A DNA stretch of 31,868 bases from JABDGC01 sp964449835. GTDB lineage: Bacteria; Pseudomonadota; Gammaproteobacteria; DSM-16500. The stretch lies in assembly GCA_964449835.1 (NCBI GenBank), contig CAYVBZ010000022.1, forward strand, positions 1 through 31,868. The letters run 5' to 3'. The position numbers and the translations under genes were made by a program. The notes under the pieces were generated by a model. It was not told where the DNA came from and made no database searches. It saw only the letters and a program-made list of their open reading frames with translations. This document shows, in pieces, positions 1-8,046 of this stretch (the first letter of the stretch is position 1; each line of letters begins with the position of its first letter).

Positions 1-30
1 CCCCTCGCGCTACGCGCTCCGGGAGAGGGG
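1..30. repeat. Palindromic GC-rich intergenic repeat, possibly cut by the window edge
   Basis: CCCCTC at 1-6 pairs with GAGGGG at 25-30 around a GC-rich centre containing GCGC and CGCG. The shape resembles the common short hairpin repeats (REP-like) between bacterial genes. The left arm may extend beyond the window. It lies just upstream of a small accessory gene. A second CCC-rich hairpin of similar style is at 10004-10029. Confidence 0.45.
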
Positions 31-160
31 ATCATTTTTTAATGGGACAGCCCTGCCTCCCAACCCCAACCCTTACTGCAATTCAGTGGACTTAGATTAC
101 AAAAACCAGTATCTCAAACCGAAATTCAGGCGTTTTGGAACCAATAATTGGAGAAGTGGT

Positions 161-406
161 ATGAGTTCTTTGGCAGTTAGATTTGATGACCACGCAGTTG
201 ATGTCAGTTTTACTCAAACATCATTGCATTTTGTTTTAGCTGATGGCAGAGAAATTTCTGCACCGCTAGAATGGTTTCCAAAACTACGCGATGCGAGCGA
301 AAATGATCGTAATAATTGGCGTCTCATAGGACATGGAATTGGAGTTCATTGGCCAACTATAGACGAAGACATTGCTATCAGGACTTTAATGCATGGAAAT
401 GAGTAG
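161..406 (+). CDS. DUF2442-type small protein
   Basis: The product is 81 residues. The segments AVRFDDHAVDVSF, LADGREISAPLEWFPKL and the C-terminal IGVHWPTIDEDIAI have the pattern of the DUF2442 family, small proteins of unknown function often encoded beside a DUF4160 protein in pairs resembling toxin-antitoxin modules. I chose the ATG at 161 because GGAGAAG lies 7 nt upstream. A longer in-frame version from GTG at 86 has no such ribosome site and adds residues outside the usual domain. No DUF4160 partner is visible downstream; the upstream side is outside the window. Family assignment is by remembered pattern; function is unknown. Confidence 0.7.
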   Translation: MSSLAVRFDDHAVDVSFTQTSLHFVLADGREISAPLEWFPKLRDASENDRNNWRLIGHGIGVHWPTIDEDIAIRTLMHGNE

Positions 407-663
407 AGCGGCATTGTCATTATTTCTGGGTTGGAGTGTAGGTCTGTAATATTTTTGATCAGATATTTTGTGGGGAGTGCTCGATTTACCTCATATTGGG
501 AGCAGGCTATGCCTAAAAACTCGATGGCCTATTTGGTATATAAAAAAATTTCACGGCCTTAAGATTTTAATAAGGTTCTTATTATATATTTTATATTATT
601 AGCCTTACTGAAAAGGCGCAGTTGATTGACATTTTCCAAAACGCTTTCCCTGGAGTATTTAAA

Positions 664-1293
664 ATGAAAAAATTATATGTTTTATGCCTGCTGTTTTTGG
701 CAATCGTCTGCTCAAAAAGTTTTGCAACGATAACGCATGACAATAACGTTTTTATCGGAATGGAGGACGGGGGTTCTCCTCCAATGAAAGCATCATTTCT
801 GGTGACACGTCACAGTGTTACCAGCGGACAACCCTTTGACCATAAAGACAATACGTTTCTACCTGTCCACCAACAACATTGTAGCGTCCATCAACAACAT
901 TGTAATGGCACTGATCTCACTATTCGCGCCGGCCGAAAAAAATCACCACAAGTCTTTAATGATCTGAAACAATGGGATGTTGATGTATCAAATGTTCCTA
1001 GTGGAATGGAATTGAATTTCGCTGTACTTGGAACTCTAACGTTCACCTACTTTGGATCAACCTATACATGCAACAATATTGCCCTCACTCAAGGCAGTGC
1101 GGGTCTTGCCAATCGTTGGTATCTTTTCTCTGTAAATGGTGGTACTGGATCCTATTATGGCAATAAATATACGAGTTTCAATTGTTCTGATCAGGATGGA
1201 TCCTTGCGTACATTCATAACCTTTTGGAGCCATTTTGGCTCAGGCAACCAGAACAAGTTTTTTCTTTTTCTGGTGAACCTTTCTGATTTATAG
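664..1293 (+). CDS. Secreted protein of unknown function
   Basis: The product is 209 residues. The first 19 or so form a clear Sec signal peptide: MKK, a hydrophobic core LYVLCLLFLAIVC, then SKSFA as a plausible cleavage site before TITHDN. The mature part is rich in Asn, Gly, Ser and aromatic residues, with several cysteines that could form disulfides, and looks like a small beta-rich exported protein. I do not recognise the family. The start is the ATG at 664, with GGAG 8 nt upstream; an in-frame TTG at 622 would put a hydrophilic extension before the signal peptide and is unlikely. A perfect in-frame duplication gives two copies of VHQQHC. Its AT-rich upstream region and isolated position suggest an accessory gene. 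Confidence 0.75.
   Translation: MKKLYVLCLLFLAIVCSKSFATITHDNNVFIGMEDGGSPPMKASFLVTRHSVTSGQPFDHKDNTFLPVHQQHCSVHQQHCNGTDLTIRAGRKKSPQVFNDLKQWDVDVSNVPSGMELNFAVLGTLTFTYFGSTYTCNNIALTQGSAGLANRWYLFSVNGGTGSYYGNKYTSFNCSDQDGSLRTFITFWSHFGSGNQNKFFLFLVNLSDL
865..904 (+). repeat. 21-bp tandem duplication inside the secreted-protein gene
   Basis: A 19-nt unit starting GTCCA(C/T)CAACAACATTGTA occurs at 865-883 and again at 886-904, a 21-bp period. The copies differ at one base. The repeat is in frame and encodes VHQQHC-S-VHQQHC-N, so each copy adds two His, two Gln and one Cys. Confidence 0.9.
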
Positions 1294-1297
1294 TAGG

Positions 1298-1309
1298 TAA
1301 CCTAGGTTA
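1298..1309. other. 12-bp perfect palindrome downstream of the secreted-protein gene
   Basis: TAACCTAGGTTA is perfectly self-complementary. It lies 4 nt after the stop codon at 1293. It could be an operator-like site or a chance palindrome; no U-run follows, so it is not a terminator. The rest of 1294-1433 is AT-rich and shows nothing else I can support. Confidence 0.25.
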
Positions 1310-1433
1310 TTATATTCAGCAATTCCTTGCGTTCCGAAAAAGTGAGTCATAGAGCGGTTTTCAGGTGACAAATCAATTATTTTTTCGCAAACTATCATTC
1401 TATTATGGATCGGAATGGATATTTTTTGCGCTT

Positions 1434-1526
1434 ATGGGATTTATAAAAAAACATCTTTCTGCTGATGGTATGATGAATGCGGTCAGGCACTGCATAAAAC
1501 GGGAAGGCATTGAAGGCTGCCTATAA
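1434..1526 (+). pseudogene. Possible transposase N-terminal remnant
   Basis: This 30-codon reading frame encodes FIKKHLSADGMMNAVRHCIK and then reaches a stop. The KHLSADG...VR pattern resembles what I remember of the N-terminus of some DDE (IS4-like) transposases, but I could not search for it. There is no convincing ribosome site, the frame ends after 30 residues, and the next codons in other frames do not continue a recognisable transposase. If correct, it is a degraded insertion-sequence end left between the secreted-protein gene and nagZ. Confidence 0.28.
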
Positions 1527-1533
1527 TTTGTCT

Positions 1534-1590
1534 AGACTCATTTCATGCTGGAAACTGGCCTCTCGTTCAGACTCATTTCATATTGGAAAA
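1534..1590. repeat. Direct repeat, two copies 35 bp apart, upstream of nagZ
   Basis: AGACTCATTTCATGCTGGAAA at 1534 recurs as AGACTCATTTCATATTGGAAA at 1569. The first 13 bases are identical and only two bases differ over 21. The pair sits between the possible transposase remnant and the nagZ promoter. It may be a duplication scar or paired binding sites. Confidence 0.7.
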
Positions 1591-1599
1591 CTCTCCTAC

Positions 1600-1628
1600 T
1601 TCTCAAATTTGACAATAAAAGGTATGAT
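1600..1628 (+). promoter_or_regulatory. Candidate sigma-70 promoter for nagZ operon
   Basis: TTCTCA at 1600-1605 and TATGAT at 1623-1628 are separated by 17 nt. The -10 matches consensus at 5 of 6 positions, the -35 at 4 of 6. Transcription would start near 1635, giving a short leader with GGGAG just before the nagZ ATG at 1654. Confidence 0.4.
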
Positions 1629-1653
1629 GCCGCTACCGCTTGGGAGACATTCA

Positions 1654-2697
1654 ATGAAAAACAACTGGGGGCCTTTAATCATCGATCTGCAGGGGACTGA
1701 ACTGCAGCCTGAAGAGCGCGAACTGTTGGCCCATCCATTAGTAGGTGGTTTAATCCTTTTTTCCCGTAACTACGAGTCCCCAGATCAATTACAAACCCTC
1801 ATTCACAACGTCCGCCAAATCCCCAAAACTGCCTTCTTGATCATGGTAGACCAAGAAGGCGGTCGAGTGCAGCGTTTTCGACAGGATTTTACCCGCATCC
1901 CTCCCGCAGCCTTTTATGGCAAGTGCTATGACGAGAATCCAGAACTCGGCTTACGCTTAGCTGAAACAGGCGCTTGGGTCATGGCCTATGAGCTCTTAAA
2001 TCACGGCATCGATTTAAGTCTCGCGCCCATCCTAGACTTGAACAAAGGGCTTTCTTCTATCATCGGCGACCGCGCTTTTCACACAGACACCACCGTCGCC
2101 ATCCAATTAGCGGCAGCTTATCTAAAGGGAATGAAAACCGCGGGCATGGCAGGAACAGGCAAACACTTTCCAGGCCACGGCTCTGTAACGCCAGATTCCC
2201 ATAAAGAACTCCCCGTTGATCCCCGCTCCCTGGATCAAGTTTTCCAGGACGATTTACAGCCTTTTATGCACTTCATCACCGCCAAAATCCCTGCCTTAAT
2301 GACAGCGCATATTTTGTTCCCAGAAATAGATCAGTTGCCCGTCAGTTTTTCCGCTTACTGGCTGCAACAGGTGTTGCGTGAACGCCTGCGCTTTGAAGGC
2401 GTCATCATGAGCGACGATTTGGACATGAAGGGGGCTGAGCGCGTCGGCGACCACGCCGACCGAATGAAGTTGGCCCGCGAAGCAGGCTGCGATCTTATAT
2501 TGCTTTGTAACAATCGCCAGGCGGTCATTCAAGTGTTGGACCGGCTTTCTGCCAGCGCTCATCAGGTCGACCTGCAAAAATATGAATTACTACGCGGTCG
2601 CTTCCCCACCCAAAGCAGCCAGACAGCTGAAAATCCTTTGTGGCGGGAGCGGCGTAATTTTCTCTTGGAACAATGTGAGTTAGCTAAAACGGGGTAA
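1654..2697 (+). CDS. nagZ: Beta-N-acetylhexosaminidase NagZ
   Basis: NagZ is a cytoplasmic family-3 glycoside hydrolase that removes N-acetylglucosamine from anhydro-muropeptides during peptidoglycan recycling. The product is 347 residues, the usual length. Diagnostic stretches are MVDQEGGRVQRF, KHFPGHGSVTPDSHKELP (the flexible loop with the catalytic Asp-His pair) and MSDDLDMKGA with the nucleophile Asp. I chose ATG 1654, which has GGGAG 7 nt upstream and gives the normal N-terminus MKNNWGPLIID. A reading frame open further upstream from 1510 adds 48 residues without similarity to NagZ. First gene of an operon with hpt, fadE and a membrane hydrolase. Confidence 0.95.
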   Translation: MKNNWGPLIIDLQGTELQPEERELLAHPLVGGLILFSRNYESPDQLQTLIHNVRQIPKTAFLIMVDQEGGRVQRFRQDFTRIPPAAFYGKCYDENPELGLRLAETGAWVMAYELLNHGIDLSLAPILDLNKGLSSIIGDRAFHTDTTVAIQLAAAYLKGMKTAGMAGTGKHFPGHGSVTPDSHKELPVDPRSLDQVFQDDLQPFMHFITAKIPALMTAHILFPEIDQLPVSFSAYWLQQVLRERLRFEGVIMSDDLDMKGAERVGDHADRMKLAREAGCDLILLCNNRQAVIQVLDRLSASAHQVDLQKYELLRGRFPTQSSQTAENPLWRERRNFLLEQCELAKTG

Positions 2698-2699
2698 CT

Positions 2700-3257
2700 A
2701 TGGTGACCATTAATCATATTGAAAATGTTTTAGAAACAGCTGAACTTTTACATTCCTTTGCTGATATTTCCGCAGCCTTGGACAAGTTAGCTGACAGCAT
2801 TACTGAAAAACTGAAAGATAGTTGCCCTGTAATTTTAGGGGTCATGGTGGGCGCGATGATTCCGATGGGCCATCTTTTAACAAGACTTCATTTTCCCCTG
2901 GAGATCGATTATCTACATGCGACGCGTTATCAGGGCGCGATGCGCGGCGGGGATTTGCATTGGCTGGTAGAACCGCGCATCAATTTAAAGGATAGAACAG
3001 TACTGGTCGTCGATGATGTAATGGACGGTGGTTTAACGCTGTCTGCTATCCTTGATTATTGCAAACAAGCCGGCGCCAAAGCAGTTTATTCTGCCGTCAT
3101 GGTGGATAAAGTCCGCACCAGAGAGCCTGGCGTTCATTTCGAGCCTGACTTTGTGGGACTTAAAGCAGAAGATCGTTATATCTTTGGTTTTGGCCTGGAC
3201 TACCATGGCTACTTTCGCAATCTACCTGAAATTTACGCGATAAAAGAAAAAATCTGA
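2700..3257 (+). CDS. hpt: Hypoxanthine-guanine phosphoribosyltransferase
   Basis: This is a 185-residue type I phosphoribosyltransferase that most likely converts hypoxanthine or guanine and PRPP to IMP or GMP in purine salvage. The PRPP-binding motif is VLVVDDVMDGGLT (about residues 100-112), with the paired acidic residues and the catalytic Asp present. The N-terminal VILGVMVGAMIPMGHL forms the diphosphate loop, and DYLHATRY and the C-terminal FVGLKAEDRYIFGFGLDY fit the HGPRT group. In many relatives the loop reads DEG where this one has DGG. The gene starts 2 nt after the nagZ stop and is very probably translated with it. An adenine or xanthine preference cannot be excluded from sequence alone. 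Confidence 0.87.
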   Translation: MVTINHIENVLETAELLHSFADISAALDKLADSITEKLKDSCPVILGVMVGAMIPMGHLLTRLHFPLEIDYLHATRYQGAMRGGDLHWLVEPRINLKDRTVLVVDDVMDGGLTLSAILDYCKQAGAKAVYSAVMVDKVRTREPGVHFEPDFVGLKAEDRYIFGFGLDYHGYFRNLPEIYAIKEKI

Positions 3258-3276
3258 ACTTAGAGGAAAAGTTGAC

Positions 3277-5703
3277 ATGATTTTAATATGGCTTGTAGCC
3301 GGTCTCGTCTGTTTTGGCGTTTTAGCTTATCACCAAGCTTCTTTAACGGTTTGGGCACTCGGCATGGGTCTCTTCTTGTTATTCTTTACGACTTTGAGTC
3401 ATGGCCCTTTAGCCCTCTCAGGCTTTTTTTGGTTGTTCTTCCTTCTTGTTTTTTGTCCGCTTCTTTTTACTTCCTTCCGGCAACGCTATCTCACCAAACC
3501 TATTCTCAAAATTTATCAAAACATCATGCCGACGATGTCACGGACAGAACGTGAAGCTTTAAATGCGGGCACGGTGAGTTGGGAAGGCGATTTATTCACG
3601 GGTAAACCGGACTGGAATAAATTATTGGCCTTGCCTTTGCCGCAGTTGACCGAGGAAGAAAAGGCTTTTATCGAAGGCCCTGTGGAAGTCCTTTGCGGCA
3701 TGCTAGATGAATGGGATATCACTCATAAACGTGCGGACCTGCCGCCCGCGGTTTGGGATTTTCTTAAAAAGGAAGGTTTTTTCGGTCTCCTGGTTCCCAA
3801 AGAGTATGGTGGACGCGGTTTTTCAAACTATGCTTGCTCCGAAGTGCAAATTAAGATTCAAGCGAGCAGCGTTTCAGCAGGTACAACGGTGAGTGTACCC
3901 AACTCCTTGGGGCCGGCCGAGCTGCTTTTACATTATGGTACGCCAGAACAAAAAGACTATTATTTGCCCCGTCTAGCCCGAGGCGAGGAAGTTCCCTGTT
4001 TTGCTTTGACCAGTCCCGATGCGGGCTCCGATGCAACTGCCATGACTGATTGGGGCGTGGTTTGTGAAGGCAAGCATGAAGGCAAGACAGTGCTGGGCAT
4101 CCGCCTGAATTGGAATAAACGCTATATCACCTTGGCCCCGGTTGCAACCGTCATTGGCATGGCCTTCAAACTCTATGACCCTGATCATTTATTAGGAAAT
4201 AAAGAAGACCTTGGCATTACCTGCGCACTTATTCCGCGTCACACGCCGGGCGTTCAAATTGGTAGACGACATTTGCCTTTAAGCGCACAATTTCAAAATG
4301 GACCGACACAAGGCAAGGATGTTTTTATCCCCGTAGCTTGGATCATAGGCGGTCCGAAAAGAGCCGGGCAAGGCTGGCGTATGTTAATGGAATGTTTGGC
4401 CGGCGGCCGCGCGGTTTCCTTGCCTTCGGTGACCACAGGCGGCGCTAAAGCCGCGGTTTTTTTCACTGGCGCTTATGCCCGTATCCGAAAACAATTCAAG
4501 CAGTCCATTGGCCGCTTTGAAGGCGTTGGAGAAGTTTTGGGACGCATGGCGGGGAATCTTTATCTGATGGATGCAGCGCGTCGCTTCACCATCGGTGCCT
4601 TGGACCGAGGGGACAAACCCTCTGTGGCTTCTGCCATTGCTAAATATCACATCACAGAACGTGCGCGCTGTATTGGTAATGATGCCATGGACATTCAAGG
4701 CGGCAAGGGCATCATCATGGGCCCTAGAAATTATTTAGCGCGCGGCTATGAAGCCATTCCCATCGCCATTACCGTTGAAGGCGCTAATATTCTCACGCGT
4801 AACATGATTATCTTTGGACAAGGAGCGATTCGTTGTCATCCCTATGTGTTAGCGGAATATGAAGCCGCACGTTTGAAGGATGAAAACCAGGCCTTGCTTG
4901 CTTTTGATCAAGCCATCTTTTCGCATCTTGGTTTTACCATCAGTAATCTAGTCAGGGCCTTTTTCCTGGGGCTAAGCGGTGCGAAGTTGGTAGCAGCACC
5001 CCAAGGAAAAATGAAGGCCTACTATCAACAAGCGACACGCTTCAGTTCTGCTTTTGCGCTCATAGCGGACCTCTGCATGATGGTCTATGGCGGAAACTTA
5101 AAAAGAAAGGAAAGTGTTTCCGCCCGCTTGGGGGACATTTTAAGTGATTTGTATTTATTATCGGCTGCTTTAAATCGCTATCATAACGAGGGTAGCCTTG
5201 CTGAGGATTTACCGCTGGTTCGCTGGGCCTGCCAAACCTGTCTCTATAATATTCAACAAGCCTTTGAGGAATTATTGAAGAACTTTCCTTTAAAAAGCTT
5301 GGCTTATGTTTTAAAATGGATCATCTTTCCTTTGGGTCGGCGACTTTCAAAACCGCGTGTACGGCTGAGCAAGCAGGTTGCACAACTTTTTATGGCGCCA
5401 AGCGATACGCGCAAACGCTTGACGGCGGGTCTTTTTGCCGCACCAACGGAAAAGAACGCTTTCTTTCAAATGGACGTGGCTTTGCTAAAAGCGATCGAGG
5501 CCGAGCCCATTGAAAAAACAATCCGTAAAGCGGTTGTGAGCGGCGACATTTCGGGGCGCTTTTATCAGGAGCAAATAAAAATGGCCCTAGCTAAGGGTAT
5601 CATCTCTACGGAACAATATGACATTGTTCAACAAGCTGATGAAGCCAGACAAAAAATATTGGCAGTGGATGATTTTTCTCCTGAGGAGCTAAAAAGGGCA
5701 TGA
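3277..5703 (+). CDS. fadE: Acyl-CoA dehydrogenase FadE
   Basis: FadE catalyses the first step of fatty-acid beta-oxidation, making trans-2-enoyl-CoA, using FAD. The 808-residue length matches the large FadE class (E. coli about 814). Two hydrophobic segments at residues 1-65 anchor it to the inner membrane. The dehydrogenase core follows: LVPKEYGGRGFS, CFALTSPDAGSDA, and TVEGANILTRNMIIFGQGAIRCHPY, the FadE signature around the active site. The C-terminal 250 residues are the FadE-specific extension. ATG 3277 has AGAGGA upstream and lies 19 nt after hpt. Its stop overlaps the start of the next gene (ATGA). Lipid use fits a bacterium feeding on host or membrane lipids, but that is inference. 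Confidence 0.94.
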   Translation: MILIWLVAGLVCFGVLAYHQASLTVWALGMGLFLLFFTTLSHGPLALSGFFWLFFLLVFCPLLFTSFRQRYLTKPILKIYQNIMPTMSRTEREALNAGTVSWEGDLFTGKPDWNKLLALPLPQLTEEEKAFIEGPVEVLCGMLDEWDITHKRADLPPAVWDFLKKEGFFGLLVPKEYGGRGFSNYACSEVQIKIQASSVSAGTTVSVPNSLGPAELLLHYGTPEQKDYYLPRLARGEEVPCFALTSPDAGSDATAMTDWGVVCEGKHEGKTVLGIRLNWNKRYITLAPVATVIGMAFKLYDPDHLLGNKEDLGITCALIPRHTPGVQIGRRHLPLSAQFQNGPTQGKDVFIPVAWIIGGPKRAGQGWRMLMECLAGGRAVSLPSVTTGGAKAAVFFTGAYARIRKQFKQSIGRFEGVGEVLGRMAGNLYLMDAARRFTIGALDRGDKPSVASAIAKYHITERARCIGNDAMDIQGGKGIIMGPRNYLARGYEAIPIAITVEGANILTRNMIIFGQGAIRCHPYVLAEYEAARLKDENQALLAFDQAIFSHLGFTISNLVRAFFLGLSGAKLVAAPQGKMKAYYQQATRFSSAFALIADLCMMVYGGNLKRKESVSARLGDILSDLYLLSAALNRYHNEGSLAEDLPLVRWACQTCLYNIQQAFEELLKNFPLKSLAYVLKWIIFPLGRRLSKPRVRLSKQVAQLFMAPSDTRKRLTAGLFAAPTEKNAFFQMDVALLKAIEAEPIEKTIRKAVVSGDISGRFYQEQIKMALAKGIISTEQYDIVQQADEARQKILAVDDFSPEELKRA

Positions 5704-7763
5704 TTTTTTTTGGCAAACAAGGATGGAAACTCTTTGGCCAACTTTTTTTGTTAATGCTCGTTTTTCTCTTTATTCAAATTAGCTTTTTTATTCAAAGCCT
5801 GAATTTCTATTTTGATGATTTCAATTTTATCGCGCATAAACTGGAGGTCCCTGCCAGTATTTTCCCGGGAATTTTATTTTTTATCTTTTCGCAAATCTTG
5901 CTTCATTTAAGCTTTGTGTTGCTCATTTGTCTTGCGACCTTGGCTTTGGCCTTCCTTTTAAAGCTCTCCTCGCAGAAGACAGAAAAATTGGGGATGCTGT
6001 TGTTCTTTTTGGGATTAGTAACGGTCGTTTTCGCGAATCAATTTTATTACCCAAACTCAAAATTTTCTTACTTATCACGCTTTTTGGTCCCGGATACTTT
6101 GGTGATTGTTCCTCTATTTTTTTTAAGCTTCTTTTGGTGTTCTGTACTCCTTTTCACCGGGGCCGTCTTGTTTCATTTTCTTGATCGGAAACGAAAGGCA
6201 GCTTTTTTTTTAGCCAGTCTTTGCGTTTTTAGTTATTGGGCCTATGAAAACTATTTACGCCCAAGTCAGGATGCCTCATCAGTTGAAAGACCCAACATTA
6301 TCCTGATTGGCGTCGATTCCTTGCGCCCCGATTTCTTAGACTATTTTGGGGCCCCCTTAAAAACGCAGTTCTTTAATTCTTTTTTAAGTCAGTCCACGGT
6401 TTTTTCAAATGCTTTTACTCCTTTGGCGAGGACCTTCCCTTCCTGGACAGGGATTTTGAGCGGTGCTTATCCCAAGGAATCTGGGATTCGTTTTAATTTA
6501 TCCAAGAATAGTCCCAATCACCAGGTGTCTTTATTGACCACCATTTTAAGGCAGCAAGGCTATCATTCCATTTTTGCGACGGATGAAACGCGCTTCAGCA
6601 ATATTGACCAACGGTTTGCTTTTGACCAGGTGCTAACGCCTCCCGTCGGCTTAAACGATTTTTTATTAGGTTCATTTAATGATTTCCCGCTCTCGAATCT
6701 AGTGATCAATACTAGTCTTGGAAAATGGTTGTTTCCACATAGCTATGCTAGCCGTCCAGTGCAGGTCACCTATGAACCAGACAGTTTTTTAGCATTCTTA
6801 AAGCCTTACTTGAAGCAGCAGAGGCAGCAGCCGCTCTTTTTGGCAGTCCATTTTTGCTTGCCGCATTGGCCCTATATCTGGGCCTCCTATCCCGGGCAGT
6901 TCGACAAAAATAATATCCATCGATATCAACAAGCCATTTTAAGGGTCGATCAACAGCTTAGTGATTTTATGGCCATGCTGGCGCGCTACCAAATCTTAAG
7001 ACATGCCCTGGTGGTTTTGCTTTCTGATCATGGCGAGGCCTTCGAGCTTTCCGGGGACCGGATCACTTCCCCACTAGATTTTGTTACGCCAGAGGAAGGT
7101 CAGGGGCATAAAATTCCCCGTTTTTATCCACCAAGCGCTGATGAAGAGGCTGTTGATCAATCGGGGGGACATGGAACAGATGTTTTAGGTTTTCCCCAAT
7201 ATCGTTCCTTGTTGGCTTTCAAACTCTATGGCTTAGAAAAACAGACTCCTAAAAAAATAGCTGTCCCTGCTTTGCTTTTGGATATTAAACCAACAATTCT
7301 TCATTTTTTGAAAATTCCAGATAAGAATAGCGGCATCTCTTTAAAGGATTTTATTTTAGCAAAAGCAAAGCGCCCTCGTTTCCCGCGGCGCGTCATTTTT
7401 TTAGAGAGTGATTTTTCTCCAGAAGCGGTCCGCTCAGTGCATCCTGAAACACGCAATCTTGTTTTTGAGGGCATTGAGCTTTTTAAAATTGACCCTAAAA
7501 CAACCCAGATCTATGTCAAAGAGTCCATGGGGAAGCTAATTCTCTCAAGCAAACAATATGCGGTGATCGATCAAGATTGGGTCTTGGCTTTGTACCCACA
7601 AGACCAAGGAAAATTAATTCCTGTTTTAGTTCAACTCAGCACAGGGAAATGGACTCTGGACATGAGACTTCCTTTTGCACAAAAATCCCCGGCGAAGCAT
7701 CTCTTCTACACATTAAAACAGTTCTATGGGCCAGAGCTTAAACAGACCTCTCTTTTAAATTGA
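5700..7763 (+). CDS. Membrane-anchored sulfatase/phosphotransferase-like protein (alkaline phosphatase superfamily)
   Basis: The product is 687 residues: about five membrane helices (residues 11-180), then a periplasmic catalytic domain. Metal-site motifs are visible: NIILIGVDSLRPDFLD (Asp206) and LLSDHGEAF. At the nucleophile position the protein reads ARTFPSWTGILSG, with Thr245 where true sulfatases have Cys or Ser in C/S-x-P-x-R. A Thr nucleophile is typical of phosphoethanolamine or phosphoglycerol transferases, so an envelope phospho-transferase or phosphodiesterase is at least as likely as a sulfatase. Substrate unknown. The start codon overlaps the fadE stop by 4 bp, implying translational coupling. 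It ends the nagZ-hpt-fadE operon; no strong terminator follows. Confidence 0.8.
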   Translation: MIFFGKQGWKLFGQLFLLMLVFLFIQISFFIQSLNFYFDDFNFIAHKLEVPASIFPGILFFIFSQILLHLSFVLLICLATLALAFLLKLSSQKTEKLGMLLFFLGLVTVVFANQFYYPNSKFSYLSRFLVPDTLVIVPLFFLSFFWCSVLLFTGAVLFHFLDRKRKAAFFLASLCVFSYWAYENYLRPSQDASSVERPNIILIGVDSLRPDFLDYFGAPLKTQFFNSFLSQSTVFSNAFTPLARTFPSWTGILSGAYPKESGIRFNLSKNSPNHQVSLLTTILRQQGYHSIFATDETRFSNIDQRFAFDQVLTPPVGLNDFLLGSFNDFPLSNLVINTSLGKWLFPHSYASRPVQVTYEPDSFLAFLKPYLKQQRQQPLFLAVHFCLPHWPYIWASYPGQFDKNNIHRYQQAILRVDQQLSDFMAMLARYQILRHALVVLLSDHGEAFELSGDRITSPLDFVTPEEGQGHKIPRFYPPSADEEAVDQSGGHGTDVLGFPQYRSLLAFKLYGLEKQTPKKIAVPALLLDIKPTILHFLKIPDKNSGISLKDFILAKAKRPRFPRRVIFLESDFSPEAVRSVHPETRNLVFEGIELFKIDPKTTQIYVKESMGKLILSSKQYAVIDQDWVLALYPQDQGKLIPVLVQLSTGKWTLDMRLPFAQKSPAKHLFYTLKQFYGPELKQTSLLN

Positions 7764-7957
7764 TATTCACAGCCCCAGAAAAATTTTTTTTTTGAGGATA
7801 AAATTGAAAAAAAATAGAACTGAACGGTTATTGAGCGATTTCTCCTTTTAACTATTTGAATTTATATTAGTATTTACTTGTGTTCATTTTGTGACATTTG
7901 TACCAATATCCCATTTTTATGGACTAAAGAATAGTTGTCGATAGCTTATTAACAAAC

Positions 7958-7980
7958 TTATCCACAGTTTCTGTGGGTAA
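7958..7980. promoter_or_regulatory. Two facing DnaA boxes
   Basis: TTATCCACA at 7958-7966 is a perfect DnaA box. TGTGGGTAA at 7972-7980 is the reverse of TTACCCACA, one base off. Together with flanking C and G they form an 11-bp inverted repeat with a TTT loop and one mismatch (G-U in RNA). They sit directly upstream of the probable htpG promoter in an AT-rich 283-bp gap. No other DnaA boxes cluster here, so an origin is not indicated; DnaA control of htpG is an inference. Confidence 0.6.
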
Positions 7981-7981
7981 G

Positions 7982-8011
7982 TTGAAAGGGGAAGGAGATT
8001 TAAGGTACTAT
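7982..8011 (+). promoter_or_regulatory. Candidate sigma-70 promoter for htpG
   Basis: TTGAAA at 7982-7987 and TACTAT at 8006-8011 are 18 nt apart. Start would be near 8018, followed by AGAGGAGA 8 nt before the htpG ATG. No good sigma-32 promoter is visible; the best is TTTGTG-N15-TCCCATTT at 7888-7916, which is weak. Confidence 0.35.
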
Positions 8012-8046
8012 CGCGGTTTCGAAATGAACAAGAGGAGAATTTTTTC

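Noticed and set aside
1609..1628. Promoter using TTGACA at 1609-1614 with TATGAT at 1623
   Set aside because: Spacer is only 8 nt, too short; the TTCTCA box at 1600 gives the correct 17 nt.
3516..4698. Several minus-strand ORFs opposite fadE
   Set aside because: All are antisense shadows of a continuous, well-conserved FadE frame.
7764..8046. Possible replication origin because of DnaA boxes and AT-rich DNA
   Set aside because: Only two boxes, no clustered repeats, and none of dnaA, dnaN, gidA or parAB nearby.
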